Assembly: GCA_947388675.1 (NCBI GenBank)
Contig: CANDRW010000009.1
Location: 1 to 51,069 of the forward strand
Direction of reading: 5' to 3'
Source of the DNA: an uncultured Clostridium sp.
GTDB taxonomy: Bacteria; Bacillota; Clostridia; TANB77; CAG-508
Length of the DNA: 51,069 nucleotides
Part shown: positions 27,701-36,646 of the stretch, in pieces
Layout: the number at the start of each line of letters is the position of its first letter
Numbering within the stretch: the stretch's first letter is position 1
Position numbers and translations under genes: made by a program
Notes under the pieces: generated by a model
Database searches by the model: none
Told to the model about the DNA's origin: nothing
Seen by the model: the letters and a program-made list of their open reading frames with translations, nothing else

Positions 27701-30044
27701 CTGTTAAATCATATTCTAAACTTCTAGCTTCTTCAGCTGTGTCATATTTTTGGTCTTTTGTTTTATTAACAACAAAGTCATCATATATTGGATATAAGTC
27801 ATAATTTCCAGCATTCATTGCCTTTGTATATGAATCTATTTTAGTGTCTTCAATGAATTGTATCTTTCTTAGCATCTCTTCATCTCCGCTAGCAATTTTC
27901 TTGTAAATTCCTAGCATATCGTTTTCAGTTGGTGACTTTTTATTTGCTTTGATGAATTCTTTAATTGCTTTTGAAATTTCTCCTTCTTGATTTTCATTTG
28001 TTTCTACAATATTGCCATCTTCAATTTTGTAGAAGCTGTCTATTAATCTAGTTTTTTGTACATAGTCTCCTTCTTCTGTCATTTCAAATCCCATTAAATC
28101 ATATTGTGAGAAGGATTCATTATATCCATTTACTAATGGTGCAATTTTCATTGATTCGCTTGGTACTAAATAGTTTGCTGGACTTGATCCTATTTCAAAG
28201 TAAGTTTTATCATAATTGTCTCTATCGCTTGTCTTCTCTGTTCCTTTTGAAGTCCAGAACCAATCTACTTGATTATATACCGCATCATTTTTCTCATAAT
28301 CCGTTGGTAAGTATATTTGTCCATTATATTCAAAAGTTACATAGTATTTTTTTGATGAATCTAATCCTTTAAATAAGTAATCTCCTTTTTCGTCTGTATA
28401 GGTTGGATTTACTCTACTCATTAAGTCTGCATCATTTTTAGCTTTTTTTGCATTTGATAGTAGTCTTGCTACTTCTCCTGATTCTGTATATAAAGTAACT
28501 TTTACATTTGGAATAACTCTATCTTTTTCTGTATATTTTCCATCTGTTAAGCTCTCTTTGCCATCTGGAATATCTTCCCATACTTTACCACCTAGGTCCA
28601 TAGTGATTCGGATTTTCTTCTTATCATCATCATCATCACCAATTTCAAGTTCTGTTTCGAATAACTTCCTTTCTGTTTTTAATACTGCTATATGGTCTTG
28701 TACATCTGCTGGCTCTAATTTTGATTTTTTTAAGCAGTCATAACATGCCATTTTTGTATGCTGATGGTCGCAGTATCTATAAGATGAAGTATGTGTATTT
28801 CCTTGTGCATCAGTCCATGAATAAGAGTGTGATTTACATCCAGAGCAAGGTAAGTGATCGCAAGCCAAAGGATCTTGGTGGTCATACCATGATATTTTAT
28901 ACATTTTTGCTTCTGTGCTACAAATAGTTGCATCTGTTACACTCATCCATTGGAATTTGATATGTACTTTTACCCATTCAACATATAAGTCTTCATCAGC
29001 ATCTCCTGCAAGTCCTGCATTTGGATTGTCTATTTGTAATTGGAATGTTTCTTCTCCTGCTGATGTTCCTTTTGGATATACTTGTTCTGTTCTGTCTACA
29101 TAAGAACCATCATTCATTTGTGGTTCAAAGAATTTTAATTCATGTCCTTTGCCTTCTGGGTCAATATATTTTTTGATTTCAATTCTTTCTTTGATAACTT
29201 CGTCTTTAGAGTTATATCCTATTAAATACATATCTGCAATTCCACCAAATGCAATTCCTTGATATGCTCCATAAATATAGTCTATTGAAAATGGTCCTAC
29301 TGTTATTGTTTGTTCCTTTGATCTTACTTTTACCTTTACTTTGTTGATATCTGTCTTATCTTCTGCTTTAATATCTGGTGCATTAGCTTTTGAACCATTC
29401 TGTGTAGTTTGATCATTGAATTCTTTGTAGTGTACACCTTCATTATATACACTGTTTCCACCCATTGAACCCCCAGATACCTGTGTTGGTCCATGGTTTA
29501 CTCCAAATGCCCATAGTGCATATTGTTTTTCTGTTGTTGAGTCTCTTACATTTGGATAAGATATGGTATATGCTGCTCCTGGATTATATGCTCCTGTTGC
29601 ATAGTTTTGGTGGTTTCCTACGCACCATAGTAATGGATTTGAGTATCCTAAGTCAACTTCTTCTACATGTTCATGTTTCTCATACCATTGTACATATTTT
29701 CCATAAACATCACCATAGGTAGGTTGCATAGCTGAAATCGGTGTTCTATCACTGTTTTGCATAAATGGTATACCATGTTCACAACAGTATAGAATAAGTC
29801 CTGCTTGATTTACTGCTGTGTCTATAGATGTATTTGCTGTAATCTCTTGATATGGTGATGGACATCTACCACTGACAGTAGTCGAAACTACTTCTACAAT
29901 TGGTGCTTTCTCTAATTTACGTGTTCCATTTTCTGTTACTTGGTCAATAGTAGAAACAATTAGGTTTGGTATTATTAAGACTGCTAAAATACTAAGTGCT
30001 AGTATTCCTAAAATATAATAGTTCGTTCTTTTGATTTTTATCAT
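24717..30044 (-). CDS. Giant surface adhesin with SdrD_B-like domains and a possible thioester domain
   Basis: A 1775-residue exported protein. The signal/membrane segment is at about 9-30. Residues 80-185 contain ILYCCEHGIPFM and EKQYALWAFG, which resemble the Cys and Gln (Q-x-A-aliphatic-W) motifs of Gram-positive thioester adhesin domains. A Cys/His-rich stretch (about 390-445) has CDHLPCSGC, YCDHQH and ACYDC. Two SdrD_B/Cna-B-like beta domains begin GKVWEDIPDG and INGTVWEDERT. Late beta domains precede a C-terminal ILPPFG, membrane segment (about 1745-1768) and KKKVLNK tail, a sorting-signal layout but without canonical LPXTG. The 1720-residue gene ends 15 bases upstream, so the two form an operon. 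It probably mediates attachment. Confidence 0.8.
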   Translation of the reverse strand: MIKIKRTNYYILGILALSILAVLIIPNLIVSTIDQVTENGTRKLEKAPIVEVVSTTVSGRCPSPYQEITANTSIDTAVNQAGLILYCCEHGIPFMQNSDRTPISAMQPTYGDVYGKYVQWYEKHEHVEEVDLGYSNPLLWCVGNHQNYATGAYNPGAAYTISYPNVRDSTTEKQYALWAFGVNHGPTQVSGGSMGGNSVYNEGVHYKEFNDQTTQNGSKANAPDIKAEDKTDINKVKVKVRSKEQTITVGPFSIDYIYGAYQGIAFGGIADMYLIGYNSKDEVIKERIEIKKYIDPEGKGHELKFFEPQMNDGSYVDRTEQVYPKGTSAGEETFQLQIDNPNAGLAGDADEDLYVEWVKVHIKFQWMSVTDATICSTEAKMYKISWYDHQDPLACDHLPCSGCKSHSYSWTDAQGNTHTSSYRYCDHQHTKMACYDCLKKSKLEPADVQDHIAVLKTERKLFETELEIGDDDDDKKKIRITMDLGGKVWEDIPDGKESLTDGKYTEKDRVIPNVKVTLYTESGEVARLLSNAKKAKNDADLMSRVNPTYTDEKGDYLFKGLDSSKKYYVTFEYNGQIYLPTDYEKNDAVYNQVDWFWTSKGTEKTSDRDNYDKTYFEIGSSPANYLVPSESMKIAPLVNGYNESFSQYDLMGFEMTEEGDYVQKTRLIDSFYKIEDGNIVETNENQEGEISKAIKEFIKANKKSPTENDMLGIYKKIASGDEEMLRKIQFIEDTKIDSYTKAMNAGNYDLYPIYDDFVVNKTKDQKYDTAEEARSLEYDLTEEIIEGVVHKPIYPGQFYINQGLWRRQEVDLALRKDLLYAATRINGKTEVYEYNKRDLLTPEQKEELRQLRLVYEQNGRRPDDYQKYLNKKAEFEKANLEGPNGGYWQIQLRMRDYNNYYEGIHTRELYEADYQYRQKETNGSGKDLELYVTYKITVRNASQSILGEITEIVDYYDRDYIYRDDLSWVMYKNSSDSNDLNEINFTEAEYYDTIHEGGLRGSISNNNKGTDSATNGRYENDRSSKCRSDMTSDYDAIYIKGLENKKLASGEEAYIYLTFQVKSDDKGPVIVDDDKSLKENYVEINGYKTYYKDGTSLPNGVTKGSGDVAGLIDINSTPGNLCKKDLEGDKYEKNFENDTDRAKSVKVIVEEDFIRSINGTVWEDERTENVSNSMIGDGIRKDGEIGVNGVTVELVEKLENGEEFLWQTTQSGSGKVEGVNLETSKWDKNLHTYEVKNKGYYEFSKAITGNYIIRFHYGDKTLTVQTDSNGGSNATSYNGQDFKSTLYQTDIKQDGKTDRLGKYSGYTDTKEQNETGTYGYDIHAADSNSNHVSDAKDIWSYREKVINYSNNKVTNHIAEVLAAPYTDNAKNADMIQELIDRTQMVAETGVIVLEGEYNRTGTDGYYKEDGKEDGDEVSNGNKGYLYGNDINGNYTLNNVDLGLAERPKAQLELGKKVSNVQIKLANGNILFDANTGMTDLMWTPGTTYELNKVGMNNINSNKYQEFYGIDNHRYTYRTDKGKAKYSVNGLVASKYINNDSNGLIVATMDEELMQGANITISYLLTVTNVGETDYIGQEFYYLGTGADTIVTTRADVVTDYVANNLNFKENANNNNEDSTTNKDNGWKITDNVLTTLGLNNNLATKVSQYNDVINTNNLNKDLAPEEYTTVGLVLTQLINPENSTDDKTYDNVAEITTISNSIGRRMAYSIQGNQDPTADASKEGNFEVDAVKSERVTILPPFGIGNTVVYIAIAVSVLVILAGGIILIKKKVLNK

Positions 30045-30059
30045 ATTTGCTCCCCCTTT

Positions 30060-33000
30060 CTACTCGTTTTCTTTCTTTATCAGAACACGTTTTTTTATTT
30101 CAAATATTCCAAATCCTAGTAATGTAATAACTGCTAGTGCAAAAGTTGTATAAATAATTACTTTACCTGTTGCTACAGAAACTATAATATCTGCACTTGA
30201 CATATCATCTTCTGTTTCTAATCTATTAGCTACAATAGAGTCAATATCTTCTAGTCCTAATTCATTGTAGCTTTCATAGATCTCTGCATTGTTGTTAATC
30301 ATTTTTCCGATATTTTTATCGGTAATAGCAAAGCTTAATACTAGTTTAACTTCTTTACTTTCTCCTGGAGCAATTTTTTCATTTTCTAGAGCTGTATTAT
30401 ATGTTGCTCCATTATTGTCTGATATGTACCAGTCTTTATTTAATTCACTACTGAATTTTGCACCTTCTGGTAAGTAATCTATAATCTTCTTGACATATCC
30501 TTCTACTTGACCTTCGTTGGTTACAACAATTTTGTATTCTACTACTAAATTAGTATTTCCAACATCTTTTCCTGCAATTTCGCGTTTTGTTATTTTTGAG
30601 TTGTTGTAGTTATATGTCTTTGTTCCGTTACTTGGTGTTGTTGTGGTTACTTTACTAATATATTTGTCTAATCTTAAGTCAAATTTTTCAGCTACAAATA
30701 GTCCTATATCAATATCTCTTACATTACTATTTGTAATTTTAATGGTATTACTTACACCTGCTTGTCTTTGTTCTCCATTTAATACAATTTTCATACTTGT
30801 TGCATCTGAGTTAATACTTTCTGCCACTCCTTCTTTTTGATAATCTGTAATGCTATATTTTCCTGCATCATATAGGAATAACACTATATATTCATTTGGT
30901 GTTAAGTTTGAAAATTCATATTTTCCACTATCATTTGTTGTTGTAATTTTGTCTACACCTGTTGTTTCATCTTTTACAATTTGACTATTAGATTTGTATA
31001 ATAAAATAACTTGTACTCCTGCTAAGATTTCTTCTTCTTCTTCTCTTTGTCCATTTTTGTCTGCATCTATCCAAGCAGTTCCTGCAATTTTATATTTTCC
31101 TGTTGGAGTTGTTGGATTGCTTGTTCCACCTTGGTTTCCTTGATGTGCATTTTCATCATATTCTATAATAGCCTTTAATTTGTTAGATTCTATAGTGTCA
31201 ACTCCATCTGCTTTTACAGTTGCCCACATAGTAACTTCTTTATCATTTTGGTCAGGAAGTAAATTTGCTTTTACTGTAACACTAATTTCTATTTTATCTT
31301 TAGGTTCTAAATTATATAGATTCAATGTTACTTTTCCATCTCTTGCTGTAGTTTCTATTTTTGTATTTCCTTGATAGGTATAAGTTGCTTTTTCTAAAGT
31401 TACACCTTCTGGAACAATAATTTCTATTTGATTTGTTAAAGCACTTACTTCCCCTTTATTTTCTAAGGTGAAATGGTATGTAAATTTGCTTCCTTCTTTT
31501 ACATATTGGTTATCTAGCGCTTTTGCTTTAAATTCTAGTTCAACTCTTTCACCATTAATTTTCTTTAAGTTTGAGTAATGTATTTGTGTTTCATCTGCTT
31601 TTGCAGTTAATATATAGTCGTAGCTGCCTTTGAAGCCAGTTGACATAAGTTCCATATAAATGTATGTCATGTCACGTATTGGTTCTAATAATGTATTTGT
31701 TTCTTTAGTAGTTTCTTCATTGCGGTAATTTTTTAGCGTTCCTAAATTAACGGTTACAGAATTCTCTGCTATTGTGATACCTTCTTCTTTCTTTTCTGTT
31801 AATACTGGATTATCTTTGTAATATATTTGTGTTACTTTCATTCCTGTTGGAATTGGTATGTTGACAGTAACATTGTTTAAGTCTTTTGCATTCGAGATAT
31901 TTTTTACTTTTATTATATATTGTACTTTATTTCCATTTTGTAGGACATAAGTTTCATCAACATTAGGGCAATTCTCAATAGATATGTCGCCTTCTAATCT
32001 TCTAAGTGTATAATCTTGTGATTTTATCTCTCCTGTCATATTACTTGCTGTTACTCTTACTATATTAGATAGGTCTTTATCTCCTGGATATGAGTTTTCT
32101 GTTGCTTCATGCTCTTTTCCAGCACTATCTGTAATAATTTCATGATATTCCTCTTTTTGAATTCTTAACTCATATTCTTTTGTTATTGTTTCTCCTGATT
32201 TAATATTTCCTAATTCTATTACTTTTTCTTTTTCTGCACTGTCTTCAAAATAACTTGTATTCTTCTTCATTTCTGTATGTATTGTTCCTTCTGGTGCTGT
32301 GATTAATAACTTGGCATTTTCTGCTGTTATATCCCCATTATTTTTCACAGTTGCTATCATTCTAACAATTTGTCCTTCTCTTACAGTATTACTATTAGAA
32401 GTTACACTAACTTGTAGCTCTGGTCCTTGTCCTGTAGTTAAGCCAATAACACCTGCTACCTTTGTTTCTCCTAGTGTAGCGTCTGCCATTTTATTATCAT
32501 AATATACTTTGTAATTTGAATATGCTTCTTTATTATAACTTAAGTCTGTTGGTAATTCTGTTTTATAATCAAAGTTAAATTGTGTACCCTTTACTACTTC
32601 TCCGCTAATTATAATTAAATAACTTTTGATTTCTGCTAAGTTTGTTGGCTCTTCTGTCCAGCCATTATTTGCATCATTTAGGTTTTTATTTGCTTCTCCA
32701 TTTGTAGAGTAATATATTTTTACTTTACTAGCGTCAATTCCACTTGTTGTTATTTTATTTTTCATTGCCATTGTGAAATTACTTCCAAGCTCTTCTATGC
32801 TATCGACTGCTTTGTTTCCACTAAATGAAATTCTTCCTAATATGAATACATTTTCAATGTTATTATCATAATTGTTAACTATTGTTCCGCCAACTGTTAC
32901 TTCTTTTGCTTCTCCATGTGCATCAATATTCTCAGTTTGTTTATCTGTTGTTGTATTACTAATAGTTCCATTTGTTTTGAAACCATTTATATGGTTCTCT

Positions 33001-35222
33001 GCTACTACTCCATTTGGAGATACGATTGTAATTCCAGTCGTTGCGACTCCCATAGGAGTTACATCTGCTGTCATACTGCTAGTTTTTGGATTTTGATAAT
33101 ATTTTTCAAATAATGTTGTATTTTCGTTTGTATAATATAGATAAATGTTAGAACTTGCACTTGGTGTTAATTTTTTAAAGGTAATATCTGCTTTGATGAC
33201 AATGTTAGCACCTTTACTAATGATATTTCCTTGTTCTTCTTTATTGGTAGTTCCATTATCCATATATTTGGTTTGTGTTCCTGTCAAAGTTACTAAAATT
33301 ACTTTTCTTCCATTTTGTTCTACTACTTTAGTTTCTTTAATTTTTAATTCATCATCTAATAAAATGTCATTGCTTTTAATGTTTAATTTTTCAATATTTT
33401 CTGGTAATACAATTTGTAATGTTGGGTTTTTGTATAAAGCTTTTTCATTGCTAGAGGTATCTAAAACTACTCTAATTTCTACATCTTTATTTTCTACAAC
33501 AGTAGATAAATTTTCTGTTCCAATACTAATTTCAGCTTTACTAATTGGCTCTGTTAAGTTAATTTGTGCTTGTTTTTTTACTGTTGTACTATCGGATTTT
33601 GTTGTTACTCCTAGCGTCATTTTTTGAAATTCTTGCATTTGTGCTTTTGTGTATTTTTGGTTTGCTATAATTGCTTTTTCTACTGCTATTTCAATATTTC
33701 CTTCTGTTATTGGTTTACTTGTTTTAATCATAATTTCATTTACTTTTGCTTCTGTTATATCAACACTGTAATTTTCTTTTGTAATTTCCGCTAGTTTTTC
33801 TCCTACTGTATTTAGAATTTCAATTTTTCCTTCTTCTCCTAGCATTTTCATAAATACTGCTTCTGAAATTTTTACAGTTTTACTGTAAATTCCAGCTTTT
33901 TGGTTTAATGTACTGCTATATTCCTTTTCCTCCTGGTCTATGTATTTTTCCACTGCTGTTTCGATTTCTATACCATTACTTAAGTTTTTATCTTGAATTT
34001 GTGCCATGTAATTTACAGTGTAGTTAGTATCTTTTTGTGTTTCTACTGTTTGATTTTGAGCTTCTTTTTCTGCTTTTGCATAGTTTGCGTAAATATATCC
34101 TTTGCTCATTGAGCTTATTGTGCTAATTGTACTATCTATCAATTCACCTCTTGCTTCTTCTATGTTGTATGAAATTTTTCCACTTTTTGTTAGTTCTGCT
34201 TTTTCATTATCATAAGGTATGATAGTTGCTTCTACTTCTATATCTCCAGTAATTGCTTCTTCCTTTTCTAATTGTTCTTGAATATAATTATATACTTCTT
34301 CACCAGTATATATAAAATTAACTAAGTATTCATCTACTGCTTTTTTGTTCCAAGCAATTTTTCCATCTTCTTCTTTATTTTCTACTTGAATTTCTATTTT
34401 GTTTGTTTCTTCATTGTAGCTATAATTTTCTTCACTAAATGCTATACTTCCTTTTCCATTTGTTGCAACTGTTGTATTAGCTACAACTGTAATTCTTTCT
34501 GGTCTTACTACATTTCCTTCTGTTATTGTTATTTCTGGTAGGTTAATTTCTAATTTTGTTTTTTCTACTGGTAATTGATTATTCTTTAGTCCGCTTCTTA
34601 CTTTTACTTGTACCATAACACCTTTTTCATCTGCTACTTGGTATGGTAAATATTTACTTATTTCTCCTGCAAGTTCGACTTCTGCTGTTCCTGTCCAGTT
34701 TAACCTATTACTAATTTCTTTTTCAATAGTTCTTTCTTTTCCATTTTCGTCCATATATGTTCCTGTAAAACGAACTGTTGTTACCTTGCTAAAGAAATCT
34801 GCATCTACTTTTTCAGCTGTTAGCATAGTAACTGGTACTTCAATAATTACCTCTTCACCATTATTGATTTGTTTAAAATTAATTTTATCTTTGCTACCAC
34901 TTTGTATTTTGTCGTGTTTTAATCTATTATTATCCACTTCAAAATTACTATTTAAAAATTGGACTGCTCCATTTTTTAGATAGCCTGTATTACTTACTTT
35001 GAGTTTGAGATATAGTTTAGCTTCTTTATCTATTCCAAAAGTTTTGCTATATTCTTCTCCTTCAAAATAGCTATTAAATTCAACATTTGCATGGTTGGTT
35101 TGGCCATTTTGATTTGCTAAACTAACTCCTGCTGCGACAACTGCATCTGTTAATGTTGCTATATAACTTGCTAGCATCATTACCGTTAAAATTGCTGCCA
35201 TTAATTTTTGTTTTAGTTTCAT
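30060..35222 (-). CDS. Giant surface protein with DUF11 and SdrD_B-like domains
   Basis: A 1720-residue exported protein. The signal peptide (about 5-32, ending VVAAG) is followed by many beta-sandwich repeats. A DUF11-type conserved repeat lies near 925-1040 (VREGQIVRMIATVKNNGD, LLITAPEGT), related ones at about 1090-1180 and 1270-1390 (KFTYHFTLENKGEVSALTNQ), and an SdrD_B-like domain near 1440-1540 (KIAGTAWIDADKNGQREEEE, SGKYEFSNLTPNEYIVLFL). The C-terminus has a membrane segment (IIYTTFALAVITLLGFGIF) and a KKRVLIKKENE tail, with no LPXTG. Start after AGGAGGTTACT. It is the first gene of a two-gene adhesin operon with the 1775-residue protein. It probably forms a long stalk on the cell surface. 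Confidence 0.8.
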   Translation of the reverse strand: MKLKQKLMAAILTVMMLASYIATLTDAVVAAGVSLANQNGQTNHANVEFNSYFEGEEYSKTFGIDKEAKLYLKLKVSNTGYLKNGAVQFLNSNFEVDNNRLKHDKIQSGSKDKINFKQINNGEEVIIEVPVTMLTAEKVDADFFSKVTTVRFTGTYMDENGKERTIEKEISNRLNWTGTAEVELAGEISKYLPYQVADEKGVMVQVKVRSGLKNNQLPVEKTKLEINLPEITITEGNVVRPERITVVANTTVATNGKGSIAFSEENYSYNEETNKIEIQVENKEEDGKIAWNKKAVDEYLVNFIYTGEEVYNYIQEQLEKEEAITGDIEVEATIIPYDNEKAELTKSGKISYNIEEARGELIDSTISTISSMSKGYIYANYAKAEKEAQNQTVETQKDTNYTVNYMAQIQDKNLSNGIEIETAVEKYIDQEEKEYSSTLNQKAGIYSKTVKISEAVFMKMLGEEGKIEILNTVGEKLAEITKENYSVDITEAKVNEIMIKTSKPITEGNIEIAVEKAIIANQKYTKAQMQEFQKMTLGVTTKSDSTTVKKQAQINLTEPISKAEISIGTENLSTVVENKDVEIRVVLDTSSNEKALYKNPTLQIVLPENIEKLNIKSNDILLDDELKIKETKVVEQNGRKVILVTLTGTQTKYMDNGTTNKEEQGNIISKGANIVIKADITFKKLTPSASSNIYLYYTNENTTLFEKYYQNPKTSSMTADVTPMGVATTGITIVSPNGVVAENHINGFKTNGTISNTTTDKQTENIDAHGEAKEVTVGGTIVNNYDNNIENVFILGRISFSGNKAVDSIEELGSNFTMAMKNKITTSGIDASKVKIYYSTNGEANKNLNDANNGWTEEPTNLAEIKSYLIIISGEVVKGTQFNFDYKTELPTDLSYNKEAYSNYKVYYDNKMADATLGETKVAGVIGLTTGQGPELQVSVTSNSNTVREGQIVRMIATVKNNGDITAENAKLLITAPEGTIHTEMKKNTSYFEDSAEKEKVIELGNIKSGETITKEYELRIQKEEYHEIITDSAGKEHEATENSYPGDKDLSNIVRVTASNMTGEIKSQDYTLRRLEGDISIENCPNVDETYVLQNGNKVQYIIKVKNISNAKDLNNVTVNIPIPTGMKVTQIYYKDNPVLTEKKEEGITIAENSVTVNLGTLKNYRNEETTKETNTLLEPIRDMTYIYMELMSTGFKGSYDYILTAKADETQIHYSNLKKINGERVELEFKAKALDNQYVKEGSKFTYHFTLENKGEVSALTNQIEIIVPEGVTLEKATYTYQGNTKIETTARDGKVTLNLYNLEPKDKIEISVTVKANLLPDQNDKEVTMWATVKADGVDTIESNKLKAIIEYDENAHQGNQGGTSNPTTPTGKYKIAGTAWIDADKNGQREEEEEILAGVQVILLYKSNSQIVKDETTGVDKITTTNDSGKYEFSNLTPNEYIVLFLYDAGKYSITDYQKEGVAESINSDATSMKIVLNGEQRQAGVSNTIKITNSNVRDIDIGLFVAEKFDLRLDKYISKVTTTTPSNGTKTYNYNNSKITKREIAGKDVGNTNLVVEYKIVVTNEGQVEGYVKKIIDYLPEGAKFSSELNKDWYISDNNGATYNTALENEKIAPGESKEVKLVLSFAITDKNIGKMINNNAEIYESYNELGLEDIDSIVANRLETEDDMSSADIIVSVATGKVIIYTTFALAVITLLGFGIFEIKKRVLIKKENE

Positions 35223-35610
35223 AGTAACCTCCTAAATTTCGCCTTGAAGTGGCTTGTTTTTTATATTTTTTTTGGCAATAATACGCCATAAATATATTAT
35301 ACGACTTTTTTGCCCATTTTTCAATGGTTTTGGGGATTTTTTTCAAATTTCAACCTTTTATGTAGATTAATTCCTTTTTTGCCCCCTAGTTATACTCTTT
35401 TTCATATTATAATACTAGTTATACTATATTATTTTAGCATGTTTTTTCTTTTTTTCAATGGAAGGAAACTACCAAAAATGTCGAAAATTGGAAATTCGTT
35501 TACGGCTTTTCCTTTTTGAACAAAAATATTAAATTTTTGTTACAAAAAAAGTGTCACATCTTTTTTGGTATTGAATATATTATAATGAAGTAAAAACAAG
35601 GAGGTTTTAT
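35223..35610. other. AT-rich divergent intergenic region
   Basis: 388 bases between the adhesin operon (minus) and the small-gene operon (plus). A TATAAT at 35581-35586 lies 30 bases before the plus-strand ATG at 35611, but its -35 is not convincing. Several TATAAT/TATACT-like boxes near 35390-35440 could serve the minus strand. I see no gene or repeat. Confidence 0.4.
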
Positions 35611-35766
35611 ATGGGTCAAATGAATAATATGGATATGGGGAAATTAATGGAAATGCTTTCTAAGATGGACAAAAAGCAGTTGGAGCAAGGCTTAGCAAAA
35701 GTTAGTCAAGTGCTTAGTAATGAGGATAAAGCTAAAATTATGAATGAGTTAAATAAAAATAAGTAA
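35611..35766 (+). CDS. Small hypothetical protein
   Basis: 51 residues beginning GQMNNMDMGKLMEMLSKMDK, amphipathic helical, rich in Met, Lys and Glu, with a KQLEQGLAKVSQVLSNEDKA middle. An excellent AAGGAGG site precedes the ATG. It is the first of three tightly spaced plus-strand genes (35 bases to the next). I do not recognise the family. The next protein also has short helices with repeated Met and Lys, so the two may be distant relatives or partners. Confidence 0.75.
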   Translation: MGQMNNMDMGKLMEMLSKMDKKQLEQGLAKVSQVLSNEDKAKIMNELNKNK

Positions 35767-35800
35767 TTCATATTAGTTTGAGAAGAAAGGAGAGTTTTAT

Positions 35801-36211
35801 ATGAATGATGATATGTCAGAAATGTTCCAAAAAGTAAGCGAAATGTTAAAGAATAACGAGATACCTGATAATATAAAATCTATGATGAGTAACTTTGCGA
35901 CTGAACAAAATAACTCTTCTACTTCTCAAGAAAGTTCCTCTAATACTACGGAAAACGAAGAACAGAGAGATTCTAATGATTCTTTTGAAATGCCTAATAT
36001 TGATTTAAATACGATGTTGAAAATGAAATCTATTGTTGATTCCATGAATAGACAGCAAAATGACCCTAGAGCTAATTTATTGAGGTCTTTGAAGCCATAT
36101 TTGAAACCTAGTAGAAAAGAAAAGGTGGATCAATATATTAAATTATTTAGCATGGGAAAAGTATTTGAAGTGTTAAATCCTTTAGGTGGTGAAAAGAAAA
36201 ATGATGTATAG
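35801..36211 (+). CDS. Hypothetical acidic protein
   Basis: 136 residues. An N-terminal helix (MSEMFQKVSEMLKNNEIPDNI) leads into a Ser/Asn/Glu/Gln-rich disordered linker (about 38-65). A C-terminal helical module follows, with NLLRSLKPYLKPSRKEKVDQ and YIKLFSMGKVFEVL. The C-terminal module looks conserved and functional; the linker is low complexity. The ribosome site is AGAAAGGAGAG. Its stop codon overlaps the start of the next gene, so translation is probably coupled. Function unknown; possibly spore- or envelope-related by company, but that is weak. Confidence 0.75.
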   Translation: MNDDMSEMFQKVSEMLKNNEIPDNIKSMMSNFATEQNNSSTSQESSSNTTENEEQRDSNDSFEMPNIDLNTMLKMKSIVDSMNRQQNDPRANLLRSLKPYLKPSRKEKVDQYIKLFSMGKVFEVLNPLGGEKKNDV

Positions 36212-36611
36212 TTATCCTTTTTTTAGTTTTCCTCATTTTGGAAAATATACTCCTTATTATCCTAATAGAACACCAATTGTAAGACAGCCCACAAAAAGAG
36301 AACTGTATCATCCTTCTACCTACTCTAGAACTAGTCAATCTCCTAATTTACGTAGTGAGCCAAATCACGTTTCTCCTAAAAATGACGTAAAAGAAAAGAG
36401 CTCTCCTAAGAAAGCTCCTACTGGTTTTAGTTTTTTAAATAACTTTTTGCATCAAGAAGACAGAGGTGAAGATGAAGAATTTTTTAACCTTTTTGGTTTA
36501 AAACTTTATCATGATGATATTTTATTAATCGGTCTTATCTTCTTTTTATATCAAGAAGAGGTAAAAGATCAATATCTCTTTTTTGCTTTAATTTTATTAT
36601 TATTAAGTTAA
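36201..36611 (+). CDS. Hypothetical membrane-associated protein
   Basis: About 136 residues from the ATG pair at 36201, which overlaps the end of the previous gene; an in-frame ATG at 36186 is also possible. The N-terminus is rich in Tyr, Phe and Pro (YSYPFFSFPHFGKYTPYYPN), a composition seen in some coat or surface proteins. A Pro/Ser/Lys linker and FNLFGLKLYHDDILLIGLIF follow, then a hydrophobic C-terminus (YLFFALILLLLS). The last 45 residues look like one or two short membrane-inserting helices. Last gene of the three-gene operon. The stop codon lies in a palindrome shared with the convergent minC. Confidence 0.7.
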   Translation: MMYSYPFFSFPHFGKYTPYYPNRTPIVRQPTKRELYHPSTYSRTSQSPNLRSEPNHVSPKNDVKEKSSPKKAPTGFSFLNNFLHQEDRGEDEEFFNLFGLKLYHDDILLIGLIFFLYQEEVKDQYLFFALILLLLS

Positions 36612-36646
36612 GTGTCAGTTTAGGGACGTATGTTTAACTGACACTT
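36610..36646. repeat. Palindrome joining two convergent stop codons (GTGTCAGTTTAGGGACGTA family)
   Basis: AAGTGTCAGTT and AACTGACACTT arms with TAGGGACGTATGTTT between. The left arm overlaps the TAA of the plus-strand gene and the right arm overlaps the stop codon of minC. It probably works as a bidirectional terminator. Confidence 0.75.

Noticed and set aside
33145..33627. A 160-codon plus-strand open frame
   Set aside because: It lies wholly inside the 1720-residue surface protein gene on the other strand, has no ribosome site and a composition expected of an antisense shadow.
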